A DNA stretch of 64,000 bases from Chitinophaga terrae (ex Kim and Jung 2007) (GTDB lineage Bacteria > Bacteroidota > Bacteroidia > Chitinophagales > Chitinophagaceae): NCBI RefSeq assembly GCF_900107795.1, contig NZ_FNRL01000002.1:372001-436000 (forward strand), in the 5' to 3' direction. The position numbers and the translations under genes are program-made. Shown here piece by piece: positions 6,776-16,539 of the stretch (positions within the stretch are counted from its first letter, which is position 1; every line of letters begins with the position of its first letter). The notes beneath the pieces were generated by a model. The model ran no database searches, was not told the DNA's origin, and saw nothing but the letters and a program-made list of their open reading frames with translations.

Positions 6776-9082
6776 TTAATTCTTCAGCGACTTGATTTTT
6801 GCGACCAGGTTCCTGAACCCGGATATCAGCTTTTCAGAAATACCCCATTGTTTCCTTTTTTCAATTGCAGGTTTGTACCCCGGGTCATAAGTAATGATGA
6901 GGTCTATCATTTTCCGGCAGGTATAAAGATCTCCTTTCCCTTCAAATGCAAGCGCCATCAGGTACCTGATACCCGAAACTTCGCTATCCCAGGCCCAGTT
7001 GTTGGCGGTGTAGATGTTCAAACTCTGGATGCAGTAGGCCAGGCAACTGTTGTACTCTTTTACTCCCATATAAGCTTCCGCCAGATGCGTATATATGCTC
7101 ACGCTATAGCTGGGGCTGTTGGCAATAATATCTCCCCTTTGCATAATGGTCAGCGTATGCAGCATGTCTGTAATTGCCTCCTGGTACCGGCGCAGCTTTA
7201 ACAACGCTTTACCCCTGAAGTAATATATTTTCATTTGGGAGATAACAGGAAGCTGCGGTATACCGCCAATGGATATACGATTATTTACCGCGCCCACGCA
7301 ATGTTCATATTGCTGGTTGTCGAAATACAGGTACATAAGATTGAAATAAGCATCGCTGTCGTCGGGCTTCTCGCTTAAATGATCTTCCAACGCCTTGATC
7401 CGTTCAGAGAGGTCATTGCTCCTGTCTGACCGGATGAACGCCCTGCCCGTCTTGATCCTGTCTATGCTTAAACCTATTCTTTCCCTTTCAAAAACAGAGA
7501 GCTGGTTTAACTGCGGTATAATTTTTTGCTGGTAATCGTCCAGTACTTTTTCATGCAGCGCTAACGCGGAGGTAAACTCTTCCAATGCACAGAGGTCTTC
7601 TATCAGGCGCTCGTAAATAGAAACATAGTAGATGAGTGGCAACTCCTTGCTGTATTCCTGCAATATGCGTTTGCGGTCAGATACTGCAGCAGCCAGCTTG
7701 CCCATGTTATGGTACGCATCGGCGCGCGATTCCAGCTGTTCCCAGAACGGATGTATGTTGAACCCGATGGTATGAACCAATACAGCTTCTACATACACCC
7801 CTGCTTCGTTTAGTGCGATGCCATAGTTGTTGCAACACATGGCATAGTGCAGCAGGTTGCCGGCGGTAGGTTCGCCGGTATTTTTATTCCAATAATTGTA
7901 ATACCTGTCGAAAGCCTGTTTATAGAGGAACTTCTTCGCCTTATGCACCGCTTCATTGGCTTCGTTGGATACCAGTTCGCTGAACGTCATCGCTGCCAGG
8001 TACCATTCAAAAGCAGATCCTTCATTACTGGCCGGCCAATATTCTGGCCACTCGCCGTTCACCTGGCAGCAGGAGTAATACCAGCGGATAAAGCAGGATG
8101 GAAGCTGATCTCCGTTCATACACCTGTTATACCACTTCCTCGCCTCTTCGTAACTTTCAACATTAAATAAAGCAGTAGCTATATAGTAACTGAAAAAATA
8201 ATCTTCTTCCGGGTATTGCAATAAGAGTTCCTTGCCCATAGAGATCTGCTGCAATGCGCTCTCCTCGGGATCTTCAGAAAACAGGTGCCGCCAATAGATG
8301 AGCGATCCCTTGCAGAACGTCTTATAAAGGGGCAGCGATCTTTCGCCTGTTTCCAGCCGCTTCTTGATGTCTTTCAGCAAAAGCAGCATATAATCATCCC
8401 CGCTTTCATTGGTATAAAGCAGGGTGTCGATAAGGGATTCCAGGAATTCGTAATCTTTCTGCTCAAACGCCAGGTGGGCAATGGATAAAAGGCGTTTGGG
8501 GAATGGATTGCAGCCGATGGCCTGCTTGTAATAGATAAGCGCCAGCGGGGCATTATCATTACTGATATACAGGTCGCCTATGCGTATAAAACATTCGAAC
8601 TTTGCGGAGTTGAGCTGCGGAAGATCAGTACTGTAATGGGTATTGACGATCTCGAGATATTTAAGCATATCGGCCAGCGCCAGTTCTGTTTCTTCCAGTT
8701 GCCTGTGAACATGGAAGCTGTATAGTAAAGCAGTAGTGGAAGAAACAGCATCGCCGCTCCCAACAATTGCCTCACAATCTGCCAGCGTTTCTTCTTCTTT
8801 ATCGGAAATCTCGTGCGCACCGATCCAGGCCCGGTTTAACCGCGCCTTTAAATGAGTAGGATCCAGGTCTAATACTTTGCTAAAGGCTCCATAGGCAGAT
8901 AAAAATGCAGTGTTGGCCAAATCCAAGTTACTGGTCAATTTCGCTTCTTCCAGTAAGGATAACCCTAACAGTTGCCATCCGCTGATATTGTCAGGATGTT
9001 CCTGTAACCAGGAGTCTAAATGTGTAATAACCTCCGTATATGCCTGCTCGTTGTACAGATTTTCCAGTTCTACTAATTCCAT
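6776..9082 (-). CDS. Large tetratricopeptide-repeat protein
   Basis: A 768-residue protein without signal peptide or membrane segment, so probably cytoplasmic. TPR-like helical pairs occur near residues 1-95 (YTEVITHLDSWLQEHPDN, GAFSKVLDLDPTHLKARL), around 165-200 (ALIYYKQAIGCNPFPKRLL) and again in the last 250 residues (DAYFNLMYLYFDNQQYEHC, RYQEAITDMLHTL, NSCLAYCIQSLNIY). TPR arrays are protein-binding scaffolds and no enzymatic domain is visible. It is monocistronic: the VOC remnant converges from the left and an S41-like gene diverges to the right. The ATG at 9080-9082 gives the full repeat set. The partner is unknown. Confidence 0.8.
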   Translation of the reverse strand: MELVELENLYNEQAYTEVITHLDSWLQEHPDNISGWQLLGLSLLEEAKLTSNLDLANTAFLSAYGAFSKVLDLDPTHLKARLNRAWIGAHEISDKEEETLADCEAIVGSGDAVSSTTALLYSFHVHRQLEETELALADMLKYLEIVNTHYSTDLPQLNSAKFECFIRIGDLYISNDNAPLALIYYKQAIGCNPFPKRLLSIAHLAFEQKDYEFLESLIDTLLYTNESGDDYMLLLLKDIKKRLETGERSLPLYKTFCKGSLIYWRHLFSEDPEESALQQISMGKELLLQYPEEDYFFSYYIATALFNVESYEEARKWYNRCMNGDQLPSCFIRWYYSCCQVNGEWPEYWPASNEGSAFEWYLAAMTFSELVSNEANEAVHKAKKFLYKQAFDRYYNYWNKNTGEPTAGNLLHYAMCCNNYGIALNEAGVYVEAVLVHTIGFNIHPFWEQLESRADAYHNMGKLAAAVSDRKRILQEYSKELPLIYYVSIYERLIEDLCALEEFTSALALHEKVLDDYQQKIIPQLNQLSVFERERIGLSIDRIKTGRAFIRSDRSNDLSERIKALEDHLSEKPDDSDAYFNLMYLYFDNQQYEHCVGAVNNRISIGGIPQLPVISQMKIYYFRGKALLKLRRYQEAITDMLHTLTIMQRGDIIANSPSYSVSIYTHLAEAYMGVKEYNSCLAYCIQSLNIYTANNWAWDSEVSGIRYLMALAFEGKGDLYTCRKMIDLIITYDPGYKPAIEKRKQWGISEKLISGFRNLVAKIKSLKN

Positions 9083-9210
9083 ACACTTTATTCCATCGGC
9101 TAATTTATTAAGAAAGCAGGATGGATGCTAAATATTTCTAAAATAGTGCTTCCGAATAGCTATATTTAAAGACCATTTATTATCAGCCAGAAACTTACAA
9201 ATCCTTTGCC

Positions 9211-10599
9211 ATGAAAGCAATAATAGTATTGTTATTACTCCTGGGTAATACAGTGTTATATGCCCAGGAATGTGATTGCAAAAAGAAAGTAGATAGTGTA
9301 ACTGCTTATCTAAGAAAGAATTACGTTGGATTTATTGATAAGGTTAACCCGGTTACCCAACAATCTTATCTTAGTTTACTGACAAAAGTCTCTACACAAG
9401 CCAGTGCCGCCAGAAGCTATGTTCATTGTTTATCCCTGATCCATAACTACCTGCGTTTTTTCAAAGATCAGCATTTGTTCATTACTCCTGCATTTATACC
9501 AGGTAGAGAAGTCGTTACTCCTCTTCCTGCACAATTGGAGATGCTGGATAAACTGCCCGCCGGCAGCGTTGCGGGCTATTACCAGTCAGACAGCCTGAAA
9601 GTAGCGCTGCTGAAACAACCCAAAGGGCTCAGGAGCTATGCCGCTGTAGTACTGCCCCCGGGAACGCCTGCCTGGCGCCCCAATGAAGTGATCTTTGAAC
9701 TGGTGGCCAGGGGAAGAGACAAATTCGACATCATCAATTACGGGGATTGGAACAAACACCCTTTCGACAGCCTCGTGATCAACAAACAACGGAACGACCT
9801 GGTAACGCTGGGCTGGAGGCCCCGCGGCGCTGCAGACATTCATTTAACTGCAGCTGCACCGGCCTTCCCTGATATAACACCGCAGGGAAGTTATTTCCGC
9901 CAGTTATCCGACTCCCTGGGGTACCTGCGTATCAGCAGCATGCGGGCCGGCGACTACGATGCCGTTGATTCTGTACTGAATGCAAACGATGAACATATCC
10001 GCAAAAACAATCGCCTGATCATCGATATCCGGGGCTGCGACAGTGGCAGTTACAGGATAGCTGAAAGATTGCGCCCGGTTCTTTACACCCAGCCTGTGAG
10101 GATAATCGGGGAAGATTTTTTTGCGACGCCGGATAACCTGGCCGCCTGGCGACAATTGCTGGAAGCGCAAACCAACCAGTTGCCGGACGAATATGTGGAA
10201 CAGTTGAAAGAAGTACTGCAACAATCAGCGGGTTTGCAGGGCCGGCTGGTGAGTATGGGGCCGGATGAGAACATGATCCTTCCAACGCCTTTACTGTTAC
10301 CTGAAAAGGTAGCTATATTAATCGACGGTACCTGCCGGGAGGCTGCCGAACTGTTTTTACTGGAAGCAAAACAAAGCCAGAAGGTTAAACTATTCGGGAG
10401 GCCAACAGCCGGGGTGTCGGATTATGGGCATACTACCAATGTTAAATTTTTTTCTCCCAATTTTTTTCTCAGCTACCCGGTTACCCGATCAAGGCGGGTT
10501 GCAGCCAAACAAGGTATTGATAATAAAGGAATTATACCAGATGTTACCCTGGATTATAGCAAAGGAGAATGGATAAACGAGGTAATAAAAAATTTCTAA
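9211..10599 (+). CDS. Exported S41-peptidase-like protein, nucleophile missing
   Basis: A 462-residue protein with a signal peptide (MKAIIVLLLLLGNTVLYAQ). The second half has the S41 (C-terminal processing peptidase) core: GYLRISSM, then LIIDIRG at about residue 268, then VAILIDG followed by CREAAELFLLEAKQSQKVKLFG (residues 375 onward, shown here in parts: CREAAE, LFLLEAKQ, KVKLFG). Active Bacteroidota relatives usually have a Ser-containing stretch of the CxSS(A/C/T)E type at this place; here residues 375-380 are C-R-E-A-A-E, with no Ser. The usual RGNxGG turn is also altered to RGCDSG. It may therefore be a catalytically dead homologue that binds peptide or envelope protein ends. It stands alone, with a bidirectional terminator downstream at 10722-10748. 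Family assignment is good; inactivity is inferred. Confidence 0.8.
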   Translation: MKAIIVLLLLLGNTVLYAQECDCKKKVDSVTAYLRKNYVGFIDKVNPVTQQSYLSLLTKVSTQASAARSYVHCLSLIHNYLRFFKDQHLFITPAFIPGREVVTPLPAQLEMLDKLPAGSVAGYYQSDSLKVALLKQPKGLRSYAAVVLPPGTPAWRPNEVIFELVARGRDKFDIINYGDWNKHPFDSLVINKQRNDLVTLGWRPRGAADIHLTAAAPAFPDITPQGSYFRQLSDSLGYLRISSMRAGDYDAVDSVLNANDEHIRKNNRLIIDIRGCDSGSYRIAERLRPVLYTQPVRIIGEDFFATPDNLAAWRQLLEAQTNQLPDEYVEQLKEVLQQSAGLQGRLVSMGPDENMILPTPLLLPEKVAILIDGTCREAAELFLLEAKQSQKVKLFGRPTAGVSDYGHTTNVKFFSPNFFLSYPVTRSRRVAAKQGIDNKGIIPDVTLDYSKGEWINEVIKNF

Positions 10600-10715
10600 T
10601 GCAGTTTCTGTTAAGATTTGATTAACACTCTCAATTTTTTAATATCTCATCTTTATACCTCAAAGCATATGCTCGCGCATATATGAGGGTTTAAAAAATA
10701 GTAACAATGGTAGAA

Positions 10716-10748
10716 AAAGTTGCCTCACAATTCCTTGTGAGGCTTTTT
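10716..10748. terminator. Bidirectional terminator
   Basis: Perfect 9-bp stem GCCTCACAA (10722-10730) / TTGTGAGGC (10735-10743) with a TTCC loop, TTTTT on the right and AAAAAG on the left. It sits between the convergent S41-like and receiver genes and can serve both. Confidence 0.9.
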
Positions 10749-10749
10749 A

Positions 10750-11154
10750 TTAAAATAATTTTTGTTGAAGGATATCTGTCAGGATATTAGTGAGTTCATG
10801 AAGGCTATTAGGTTTGGTAAGAAAGTAAGAGGCGCCCAGCTCTCTCGTTTCTTTTTTATCGACTTCATGGGAGGAGGTAGTATAGATAATAACAGGTATA
10901 TCTTTCAGATGATCCAATTGCTGGATCTCGGCTAAAAACTGTTTACCATCTACCCTCGGCATATTTAGGTCTACAAATATCAGGTCGGGTAATAAATCCT
11001 GGCTTAATTTTATCAGTGCATCCTCTCCATTGATCGCTTCGTGATAGTGTATGTCTGGCGCCAACTCCCGCAATACTTCGCCAAATATCATTCTATCATC
11101 AATATCATCGTCAATTAGCAAGACGGAGGTATATTTACAACTATTGTCGGACAT
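10750..11154 (-). CDS. Single-domain response regulator (CheY/Rcp-like)
   Basis: A 134-residue receiver domain and nothing else. The acidic pocket DDD is at 15-17, the phospho-acceptor Asp is D62 in FVDLNMP, Thr and Ser follow in IIYTTSS, and the conserved Lys is in FLTKPNS. The motif LLIDDDIDDRMIF and the long loop are typical of Rcp-type receivers that pair with hybrid or phytochrome-like kinases. The ATG at 11154 is preferred over a TTG at 11175. It diverges from the giant hybrid kinase at 11308 by 150 bp, so it is a likely phosphorelay partner; that pairing is inferred from position. Confidence 0.9.
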   Translation of the reverse strand: MSDNSCKYTSVLLIDDDIDDRMIFGEVLRELAPDIHYHEAINGEDALIKLSQDLLPDLIFVDLNMPRVDGKQFLAEIQQLDHLKDIPVIIYTTSSHEVDKKETRELGASYFLTKPNSLHELTNILTDILQQKLF

Positions 11155-11307
11155 AACATTTTCGAATAGAGACAAATCTATGATTTTGTTGTTATTTTAT
11201 TATAATTATAATAGGAGTAATTTTAACGTTGAGTAAGGTTTCCGCGGAAGCCCTTCATTATTAACCATCTATGCGATAGTTCTTAAAAACTAAACAAGCT
11301 CAGGCAA

Positions 11308-14300
11308 ATGAAGAAATTTTTTATGCAACTCCCGCTGCCAAGGAAGTTGATACTGATCGCTGTAATACCATTGATATGCTTACTCTATTTTGGCTTTACA
11401 GTATTCAAGAAACAGAACGAGGACATTAACACCATTGATCGGCTTGCAGATAGAGTGATTAACGCTACCGCCATCATGAAGGTTGCAGACGAAATACATA
11501 TGGAACGCCGCAACAGCGTCAACTATGTATTGCAAACAGGCAGCCTGAACGACCTGCTCACCCAGCGGGCGAAAACTGACCTGGCAATCGACGCCGTGAA
11601 AAGCCGGCTGCTTGCGTCCGATACCCGCTTCTTCCAATACTCTTTGCTCAATACCCTTCCCAAGAAAAGGAATGAGATAGACAGCAAGAGCATGCCCCAG
11701 CGACAGGTATTGGATTACTACTCCAATCTCATCTTCCGCCTGAACGACCTGGCTAATGTAAATGTGCCGGACCTGCCCGTGCTGTCGCCCATCCAGAAGG
11801 ATATGAACGCCCAGTACCTGCTGGCCCAGATGGCCGCCTACCAGGGAATGATACGCATGGATATCTACTACTTCATGCTGAAGAAGGAGGTATGGCCTGA
11901 AGATTTTGCCAGGATCGAAAACAACAACGACATGGTCAATTCCTTCAGGGCAGAGTTTCTCGATAAAGCCTCGCCGGAATTAGTGAAAGATTTCCAGAGA
12001 ATGGAGAACTCCAATGAAGTGAGGATCACCTCTGACTTTATCAAATCCACTATCCAGACCCGGAAGATCGACACGCTTTTTAATGCAGATTCCTGGTGGA
12101 GCATATCTACTCAATCTGTTGATCAGCTGAAACAATTGCAAAGAACCATCACCGATAAAGTATCGAAAGATACCAGGGTACTGTCTAAACAGGAAAATGA
12201 TATTAAAACCAAATACCTGGTGGCACTGGTGCTTATCGTTGTATTGGTCATTACTTTTCTTGCTATCACTATTAAGAGTATTGCTGACAGCCTGGAGTTG
12301 TTGAGATCGGCGGCCGTGAATGTGGCAAGAGGAATTCCGAGTTCCATTCCGGATGTGATCAATACAAAAGATGCCCTGGGAAGCCTTGTCAGGTCGTTTG
12401 TGCTGATAGACCAGAATAACCAGGACCTGGCCACGGCGGCCGACAGTATTGGTAAAGGAAACTTCAATATAGATGTAAAACCCCGCAGCAGCGAAGATGT
12501 GCTTGGAATTGCCGTTGTGCAGATGGCGGCAGATCTTAAAGCCTTCAGGTATAACAACGATCAGAAAATATGGATACAGACAGGGCTTAACAGGATCAGC
12601 GAAACCTTACTGGGAGAAAAGGATTTGAACACTTTAAGCGATAATGCGCTTACAGATCTGATCCAGTATGCAGGCGCGCAAACCGGCGTATTGTACATTA
12701 AGCAATCGGGCATCCTTACCCTTTCAGCTGGTTACGCTCTGTCGCCTGATCATCCGGCCCCTGAAACTATTGAAATAGGGAAAACGCTGTTAGGTCAAAG
12801 CATGGTGCAAAAAGAACCACTGTACCTGCAGGAAACGCCTGACGATTTCCTTCATATTGCCGGTGCAACCAGCGGCTCCAAACCGGGATATGTACTGATA
12901 GTTCCTTTGGTGCACGCAGGCATCGCAGAAGGAGTGATAGAGATCGCATCGCTGTACCCGTTCAGGGAAGCGGCTGTCGACTTTGTGAAACAAGCTGCGG
13001 TGAACATCGCGATCGCTATCCAGAGTACGAGAAGCAGAACAAGGTTGCAGGAATTACTGGAAGAAACACAGGCGCAGGCAGAAGAACTGCAAACACAGCA
13101 TAGTGAACTGGAAAGCCTGAACGTAGAACTGGAAGCGCAGGCCCAGCGACTGCAGGTATCCGAAGAAGAACTGAAAGTACAGCAGGAAGAGCTGATGCAA
13201 TCCAACAGCGTACTGGAAGAAAGAAGCAGGATGCTGGAAGAAAAGAACCAGATCATTGTTGAACGCAATCTGGAGATCCAGAGAAAGGCTGAAGAACTGG
13301 AATTAAGCACCCGCTATAAATCCGAGTTCCTTGCTAATATGTCGCATGAACTGAGAACCCCGCTTAACTCTATTCTTCTCTTATCCCGCCTGCTGGCAGA
13401 AAATCATGATAAGAACCTGACCAACGACCAGATCGAATATGCAGATGTGATCAACAATTCAGGTAAAGGATTGCTTACCCTGATAGATGAAATACTTGAT
13501 CTTTCCAAGATCGAATCCGGTAAAATGGAGCTGGAATATATGCAGGTGAGCGTGGCTACTATCTGCAACAATATGCAATCGTTGTTTGAGCATATAGCCA
13601 GGGAAAAAGGATTGCAGTTGCTGATAGATATCCATGGGGATGTACCGTCGGCCATCGAAACAGACCAGACAAGGCTGGAGCAGATCCTGAAAAACCTGCT
13701 GTCGAACGCCTTGAAATTTACTGCACGCGGCAGCGTGAAGCTGGTTGTGGAACGCGCTGCTGCGGCAGGCGCTATCAAGTTCACCGTACGGGACACCGGA
13801 ATCGGTATACCGGAAGATAAACAACAGGTGATATTTGAAGCGTTCCAACAGGCCGATGGATCCACCCGTCGTAAATACGGCGGAACCGGATTGGGGCTTT
13901 CCATCAGCCGTGAGCTGGCTAAATTGCTAGGAGGTGGAATAACCGTAAGCAGCGAGCCGAACAAAGGAAGCGAGTTTACTGTAACCGTTCCTGTCTCCCG
14001 TGATGCTACACCTGCAAGCACTGTAGCGCAGGCGTCGCCGGAAGAAAAGACCAAAGAAGAAGGAACAAGCCGGTTCGTGGTGCCTGAAATACCTGCATCC
14101 GTGGAAGATGACAGGGGAATAGTGAGAAACGATGACCGGGTGATCCTGATCGTGGAAGACGATACTAACTTTGCGAAAGCATTGTTGGATTTCACACGCA
14201 AACGCGGATACAAAGGAATAGTTTCCGTACGGGGGGATGAGGCCACAGAACTTGCCAGGATCTATAAACCAGTGGGCATATTGCTTGATATACAGTTGCC

Positions 14301-15312
14301 GGTAAAAGACGGATGGCAGGTGATGGAAGAATTGAAAAGCGATCCGCGTACCAGGCCTATCCCGGTGCATATCATGTCGTCGCTGGAAGCCAGGAAAGAA
14401 AGCCTGATGAAAGGGGCGGTCGACTTTATCAGCAAGCCGGTAGACCTGGAGAGCATGGCATTGGTATTTGAAAAACTTGAATTTGTGCTGCAACGCTCTA
14501 CCAAGAAGGTGCTGATCCTGGAAGAAAACACCAAACATGCGAAAGCATTGGCTTACTTCCTGAGCAACTACCAGGTGAACTCGGAGATCAGCAGTTCGGT
14601 GAACGATGGCATAGGTCTGCTGCAGCAGAAGGATGTTGATTGCGTGATCCTGGATATGGGGATCCCCGACCAGAAGGCATATGAAGCATTGGAAACTGTA
14701 AAAGAGATAAAAGGACTGGAGAACCTGCCGATTATTATTTTCACCGGTAAAAGCCTGTCGAAATCAGAAGAGCAGCGCATCCGCCAGTATGCGGATTCGA
14801 TCGTGGTTAAAACAGCGCATTCTTACCAACGGATGCTGGACGAAGTATCGCTGTTCCTGCACCTGGTGTCTGAACAGGCGCCGGCAGCTTCACAGCCGAA
14901 CAATAAGATGGGCATGCTGAACGAGGTGCTGAAAGATAAGACAGTGTTGATAGCAGATGATGACGTAAGGAACATCTTCTCGTTAACAAAAGCATTGGAG
15001 CGGCACCAGATGAAGGTTTTATCAGCCATCGACGGCAAGGAAGCCTTGCAGCAATTGAAAGAGAACCAGGTAGATATTGTGCTGATGGATATGATGATGC
15101 CGGAGATGGACGGTTACGACGCCATTGCAGCCATCCGCAAACAGGCGCCTTATAAGAACCTGCCGATCATTGCAGTGACAGCAAAAGCGATGATGGGAGA
15201 CAGGGAAAAATGCTTGCAGGCCGGCGCCAGCGATTATATTTCAAAGCCTGTGGATGTTGACCAGTTGCTGTCTTTATTACGGGTGTGGTTATACGATAAA
15301 TCCATGAAATAG
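11308..15312 (+). CDS. Giant hybrid histidine kinase: NIT-like sensor, HAMP, GAF, HisKA, HATPase, three receivers
   Basis: A 1334-residue membrane kinase. TM1 is at about 13-33 and TM2 at about 303-321; the roughly 270-residue periplasmic part between them is all-helical and resembles NIT (nitrate/nitrite-sensing) domains. A HAMP and a HAMP-like repeat follow (about 322-415), then GAF (425-570), then an E/Q-rich coiled coil (572-668). HisKA carries phospho-acceptor H680 in NMSHELRTPLN. HATPase_c has NLLSNALKF, DTGIGIP and GGTGLGLSI. Three receivers follow at about 935-1050, 1062-1180 and 1205-1325, with acceptors in LLDIQLP, ILDMGIP and LMDMMMP. Downstream come a receiver (1-nt gap), CheR and CheB, so this kinase may be the methylated receptor of the set. 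The periplasmic ligand is unknown. The domain order is very clear. Confidence 0.93.
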   Translation: MKKFFMQLPLPRKLILIAVIPLICLLYFGFTVFKKQNEDINTIDRLADRVINATAIMKVADEIHMERRNSVNYVLQTGSLNDLLTQRAKTDLAIDAVKSRLLASDTRFFQYSLLNTLPKKRNEIDSKSMPQRQVLDYYSNLIFRLNDLANVNVPDLPVLSPIQKDMNAQYLLAQMAAYQGMIRMDIYYFMLKKEVWPEDFARIENNNDMVNSFRAEFLDKASPELVKDFQRMENSNEVRITSDFIKSTIQTRKIDTLFNADSWWSISTQSVDQLKQLQRTITDKVSKDTRVLSKQENDIKTKYLVALVLIVVLVITFLAITIKSIADSLELLRSAAVNVARGIPSSIPDVINTKDALGSLVRSFVLIDQNNQDLATAADSIGKGNFNIDVKPRSSEDVLGIAVVQMAADLKAFRYNNDQKIWIQTGLNRISETLLGEKDLNTLSDNALTDLIQYAGAQTGVLYIKQSGILTLSAGYALSPDHPAPETIEIGKTLLGQSMVQKEPLYLQETPDDFLHIAGATSGSKPGYVLIVPLVHAGIAEGVIEIASLYPFREAAVDFVKQAAVNIAIAIQSTRSRTRLQELLEETQAQAEELQTQHSELESLNVELEAQAQRLQVSEEELKVQQEELMQSNSVLEERSRMLEEKNQIIVERNLEIQRKAEELELSTRYKSEFLANMSHELRTPLNSILLLSRLLAENHDKNLTNDQIEYADVINNSGKGLLTLIDEILDLSKIESGKMELEYMQVSVATICNNMQSLFEHIAREKGLQLLIDIHGDVPSAIETDQTRLEQILKNLLSNALKFTARGSVKLVVERAAAAGAIKFTVRDTGIGIPEDKQQVIFEAFQQADGSTRRKYGGTGLGLSISRELAKLLGGGITVSSEPNKGSEFTVTVPVSRDATPASTVAQASPEEKTKEEGTSRFVVPEIPASVEDDRGIVRNDDRVILIVEDDTNFAKALLDFTRKRGYKGIVSVRGDEATELARIYKPVGILLDIQLPVKDGWQVMEELKSDPRTRPIPVHIMSSLEARKESLMKGAVDFISKPVDLESMALVFEKLEFVLQRSTKKVLILEENTKHAKALAYFLSNYQVNSEISSSVNDGIGLLQQKDVDCVILDMGIPDQKAYEALETVKEIKGLENLPIIIFTGKSLSKSEEQRIRQYADSIVVKTAHSYQRMLDEVSLFLHLVSEQAPAASQPNNKMGMLNEVLKDKTVLIADDDVRNIFSLTKALERHQMKVLSAIDGKEALQQLKENQVDIVLMDMMMPEMDGYDAIAAIRKQAPYKNLPIIAVTAKAMMGDREKCLQAGASDYISKPVDVDQLLSLLRVWLYDKSMK

Positions 15313-15313
15313 T

Positions 15314-15694
15314 ATGGAGCAAAAACAAGTTTTAATCGTAGATGATGATGTTAGGAACATCTTTGCGTTGAAAGCCGTATTACGTTCAAGAAATATTTCC
15401 TGTATTACAGCCGGTTCGGGAAGTGAGGCATTAGAGTTGCTGTCACATGATCACCGGATTGGAATAATTTTAATGGATATAATGATGCCGGATATGGATG
15501 GATATGAAACCATTGCCAGTATCCGGAAGATGCCGGAAGCCAGGCATTTACCTATTATTGCGGTAACTGCAAGGGCGATGGTGGGAGACAGGGAAAAATG
15601 TATAGAAGCCGGCGCGGATGATTATATTTCAAAACCGATTGATGTAGATGAATTGCTGGCTCACCTACAACAATTTTTATTGAAGCAACAGTGA
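15314..15694 (+). CDS. Single-domain response regulator
   Basis: A 126-residue receiver with DDD at 10-12, acceptor D55 in LMDIMMP, Thr in AVTARA and Lys in YISKPID. It closely resembles the third receiver of the preceding kinase (shared VRNIF, GDREKC, DYISKP blocks), which suggests a duplication. It starts 1 nt after the kinase stop and its TGA overlaps the GTG start of cheR, so it is translationally linked to both. It is likely the diffusible output or shuttle of the hybrid kinase. Confidence 0.93.
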   Translation: MEQKQVLIVDDDVRNIFALKAVLRSRNISCITAGSGSEALELLSHDHRIGIILMDIMMPDMDGYETIASIRKMPEARHLPIIAVTARAMVGDREKCIEAGADDYISKPIDVDELLAHLQQFLLKQQ

Positions 15695-16518
15695 GTAGAA
15701 ATCTGATTAACGAGCAGGAGGTAGCCTTATTGTTGAATGATGTACTGGAGAAATACGGGTACGATTTTACTGATTATGCTCCTGCATCTATTAACCGAAG
15801 AGTAAATCATTTATACCAGCTCGATAGGTTTGTCAGTTTCGCGGAGTTCAGGTATCGTATCATTTCTGACCCTGCGTATGCGCATCGCTTTGTAGAAGAG
15901 ATTACGGTAAACGTTACTGAAATGTTCCGCGATCCGTCATTTTACCAGGCTTTGCGCATGGAGGTATTGCCGGTGCTGGCCACTTATCCTTTTATCAGGG
16001 TATGGCATGCCGGCTGTTCTACGGGTGAAGAGGTGTATTCTTTTGCAATTTTGCTGAAAGAAGCAAAATTGCTGCACAAAGCAATAATTTATGCCACTGA
16101 CCTGAACACAAGCGTGCTTGAAAAAGGGAGAAGGGGTATGTTCAGGCTTTCGCAGATGCAGCAATACAGCCGAAACTATATGGAAGCAGGAGGAACGGAA
16201 GATTTTTCTTCCTATTATACTGCCAATTATGAATATGCCAAATTCAGGGAAGAGCTGGGAGAAAAGATCATCTTTTCTCCACATAACCTGGTTACAGACA
16301 GTTCATTCAACGAGTTCCAGCTCATTATCTGCCGGAATGTGCTTATCTATTTTAACAAAGAACTGCAAGACAGGGTATTGACCCTGTTCAGCGACAGCCT
16401 GGAACAATTAGGCTATTTGGCTTTAGGTAGCAAGGAAACACTTAACTTTACCAAAGTGGCGAGAAAATTCAAACAGCTGGAAGGCAGGGAAAAGATCTGG
16501 CGTAAAATACAGCTGTAA
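15691..16518 (+). CDS. CheR-type protein-glutamate methyltransferase
   Basis: A 275-residue protein with the all-helical CheR N-terminal domain (1-75) and the SAM-dependent methyltransferase domain (80-275). Visible motifs are TEMFRDPSFY, the SAM-binding WHAGCSTGEEVYSFA, the acidic ATDLN loop and IICRNVLIYF. CheR uses S-adenosylmethionine to methylate Glu side chains on chemoreceptor coiled coils. Here no chemoreceptor, CheA or CheW is encoded nearby; the partners are a hybrid kinase and CheB, so the kinase may be the substrate. The start is GTG at 15691, overlapping the previous stop by 4 nt. This is a free-standing CheR with no TPR or PAS extension. Confidence 0.93.
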   Translation: MSRNLINEQEVALLLNDVLEKYGYDFTDYAPASINRRVNHLYQLDRFVSFAEFRYRIISDPAYAHRFVEEITVNVTEMFRDPSFYQALRMEVLPVLATYPFIRVWHAGCSTGEEVYSFAILLKEAKLLHKAIIYATDLNTSVLEKGRRGMFRLSQMQQYSRNYMEAGGTEDFSSYYTANYEYAKFREELGEKIIFSPHNLVTDSSFNEFQLIICRNVLIYFNKELQDRVLTLFSDSLEQLGYLALGSKETLNFTKVARKFKQLEGREKIWRKIQL

Positions 16519-16539
16519 TTCTTAAAATGGTGGTTGATT

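Noticed and set aside
13404..14246. Long minus-strand frame (280 codons) inside the hybrid kinase
   Set aside because: It is antisense to well-defined HisKA, HATPase and receiver domains; its Ser-rich, low-complexity translation is typical of a shadow frame.
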